Positions 7,501 to 7,602 of a DNA stretch of 7,602 nt are shown here, piece by piece. This DNA is from Elusimicrobiota bacterium (lineage in GTDB: Bacteria; CG03; SLGR01; PWQF01). The notes under the pieces were generated by a model. It was not told the origin of the DNA and did not search any database. It saw only the letters and a program-made list of their open reading frames with translations. The position numbers and the translations under genes were made by a program. Positions within the stretch are counted from its first letter, which is position 1. The number at the start of each line of letters is the position of its first letter. The stretch covers positions 1 to 7,602 of the forward strand of contig PWQF01000040.1 of NCBI GenBank assembly GCA_003556865.1, written 5' to 3'.

Positions 7501-7602
7501 GCTACGAAAACTGCTGCGGTTGAAATCAATACAATAGCTAAAATTGAATGGTAAGTTGTGGCCGTCCTTATGAAGGCCCCCAGAAGGTATATGGCCAAAG
7601 CA
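4569..7602 (-). CDS. Polytopic membrane protein with C-terminal GH94-type beta-sandwich, 5' end outside window
   Basis: About 1,010 residues are visible. The frame is open to the window edge; TTG at 7598 could be read as a start, but nothing supports it, so the gene is treated as partial. Residues about 1-715 hold 15 or more hydrophobic spans with short loops and no glycosyltransferase motif that I recognise. After the last span comes a basic stretch RSAKKKIK (720-727), which by the positive-inside rule puts the C-terminus in the cytoplasm. Residues about 728-1005 form a GH94 N-terminal sandwich: SGDYRFCISQTGSL, a RFWPVTG segment, LWKIKIENSTDRPRNLKVVPYSEWVL (849-874), FIGRARSIWDPRAL (931-944) and a closing strand with LKPGSSFTFKMIIG. 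No catalytic barrel follows; it is supplied by the next gene. The function of the membrane module is unknown; anchoring or glycan transport are guesses. Confidence 0.75.
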   Translation of the reverse strand, partial: ALAIYLLGAFIRTATTYHSILAIVLISTAAVFVAQILKSTLTGRSLTPGQVFLNAFIGGILASSSSSQALFQSPATWSELIMKSNLTAALAFILYFAANAKTMASRSKHIKPISAALIVGTPYLFGWLLVLTSPGLLQMIGKFLTAGIFSSHQLIVEVLGRLVVVFIFTEIGVGIVRLAVNGKFLRETRAHMHLFLLSLASVLAPYLADAASGSFAASAPLFLQSIMAVVFAALSHAPLWGITYLLTGMILDAVQGTAPSPENIGGNISRGMKKGMAYSGIFMALLYLLRIIIDAETSRFIMSALPLIIGTAAGTLIYPFIKTVIETFDGSKPFFIRLRYSYRNGLLYARGAVFGFGMAWGIKSGIFSAGMSERIPFGLMVGLAASVGVSLIRDGVYALRGQGKIQSWRLYLVDAILGGFVGSAMAFYLDSAQIPVVIDKFRQYTGAGAEGQRYITYPLLNKWGMIDLGIYTGGVKLFYTEAFAGVLNWSVAAWLFAVNRVFMEAYFKKDKSLIKNFFSKEGARELVKHLVRVMRWGLWMAPIIFTFLRMMPQPTWYNQDGLIRTFVAIFQRINLSGESFAAWSLNIFLYILVYDFFRILIWVDHMGLRVATLVNWSFLGLDRLDLKVSRFIGPAASQRYIPEAVRRFATWAPLLIPFYMPRGEAWEYLWTTSQSIHFTPFHQLTLNFFTSLSTGGAALFALCGAGVFTGGFSFIRLLKGRSAKKKIKNYEIKSGDYRFCISQTGSLYSTLRGESYLSAQAETHVYEYDITRRSYDIIDPCGRTIFIVDTSREPGTSSRFWPVTGNFPEYSFPPSTISGNGRKVSIRNINNGIKTSISVKAAGKEEHAELWKIKIENSTDRPRNLKVVPYSEWVLNGPNDDRFHPQYSKLFPEIEYLSSLNAALAWQKKNKLTGFMASDAEPEGFLDYRLDFIGRARSIWDPRALSDLDFKDPVDTSRSPTFDPVSSFLIDLSLKPGSSFTFKMIIGCSGSRRQAINTIKKYLKLSEGEK
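4575..4583 (-). promoter_or_regulatory. Ribosome binding site of the GH94 gene inside the preceding gene
   Basis: GAAGGTGAG on the minus strand matches the GGTGA part of the extended anti-Shine-Dalgarno pairing and lies five bases before ATG 4569. It falls within the last codons of the membrane-protein gene, and stop and start overlap as TAATG, the classical arrangement for translational coupling. Confidence 0.65.

Noticed and set aside
7596..7598. TTG as start codon of the membrane protein
   Set aside because: The frame stays open to the window edge, only four bases lie upstream so no ribosome site can be judged, and the protein seems to begin inside a membrane region. The gene is more safely treated as 5'-partial.
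1..7602. Mobile elements, CRISPR arrays, phage or defence genes
   Set aside because: No repeat arrays, transposase motifs, terminal inverted repeats or integrase signatures were seen on either strand, despite a tRNA at the left edge that could serve as an attachment site.

Overview
This window comes from a bacterium with ordinary sigma-70-like promoters, a lipoprotein signal and a SecYEG export channel. The envelope lipoprotein and the beta-glucan-type enzyme suggest a diderm lineage. I cannot place it by phylum; an under-sampled candidate phylum would fit, but that is a guess. There is no sign of phage, transposon, CRISPR array or rRNA. Coding density is high and no gap exceeds about 80 bases.

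Layout. On the left, on the minus strand, lies the 3'-truncated gene of a leucine tRNA with the unusual anticodon AAG. It sits just downstream of secG, an arrangement also found in E. coli (secG-leuU). A 79-base divergent promoter region (470-548) separates secG from a plus-strand gene for an HD-type metal phosphohydrolase, whose motifs resemble class I cyclic-nucleotide phosphodiesterases. Both promoters place the transcription start almost exactly on the start codon, and neither gene has a Shine-Dalgarno sequence, so both may be leaderless.

The rest (1510-7602, minus strand) reads as one operon of three genes. The first is a large polytopic membrane protein, incomplete at the right edge, ending in a GH94-type beta-sandwich domain without a catalytic barrel. 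The second is a complete GH94 glycoside phosphorylase-like enzyme that starts on the stop codon of the first (TAATG overlap). The third is a lipoprotein with a CBM11/CIA30-like beta-sandwich. The operon ends at a strong intrinsic terminator (1413-1471) that lies mostly inside the 3' end of the convergent HD gene.

How the genes may work together. The tandem order 'sandwich, sandwich, catalytic barrel' and the wording of the GDWNDG motif region resemble the C-terminal half of the cyclic beta-1,2-glucan synthase NdvB/ChvB. Here it appears split over two coupled genes, with the first sandwich tethered to an unrecognised multi-spanning membrane module. I infer a membrane-docked phosphorylase acting on a beta-glucan or oligosaccharide at the inner face of the inner membrane, with a surface or periplasmic lipoprotein that may bind the glycan. 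The substrate is not determined by the sequence.
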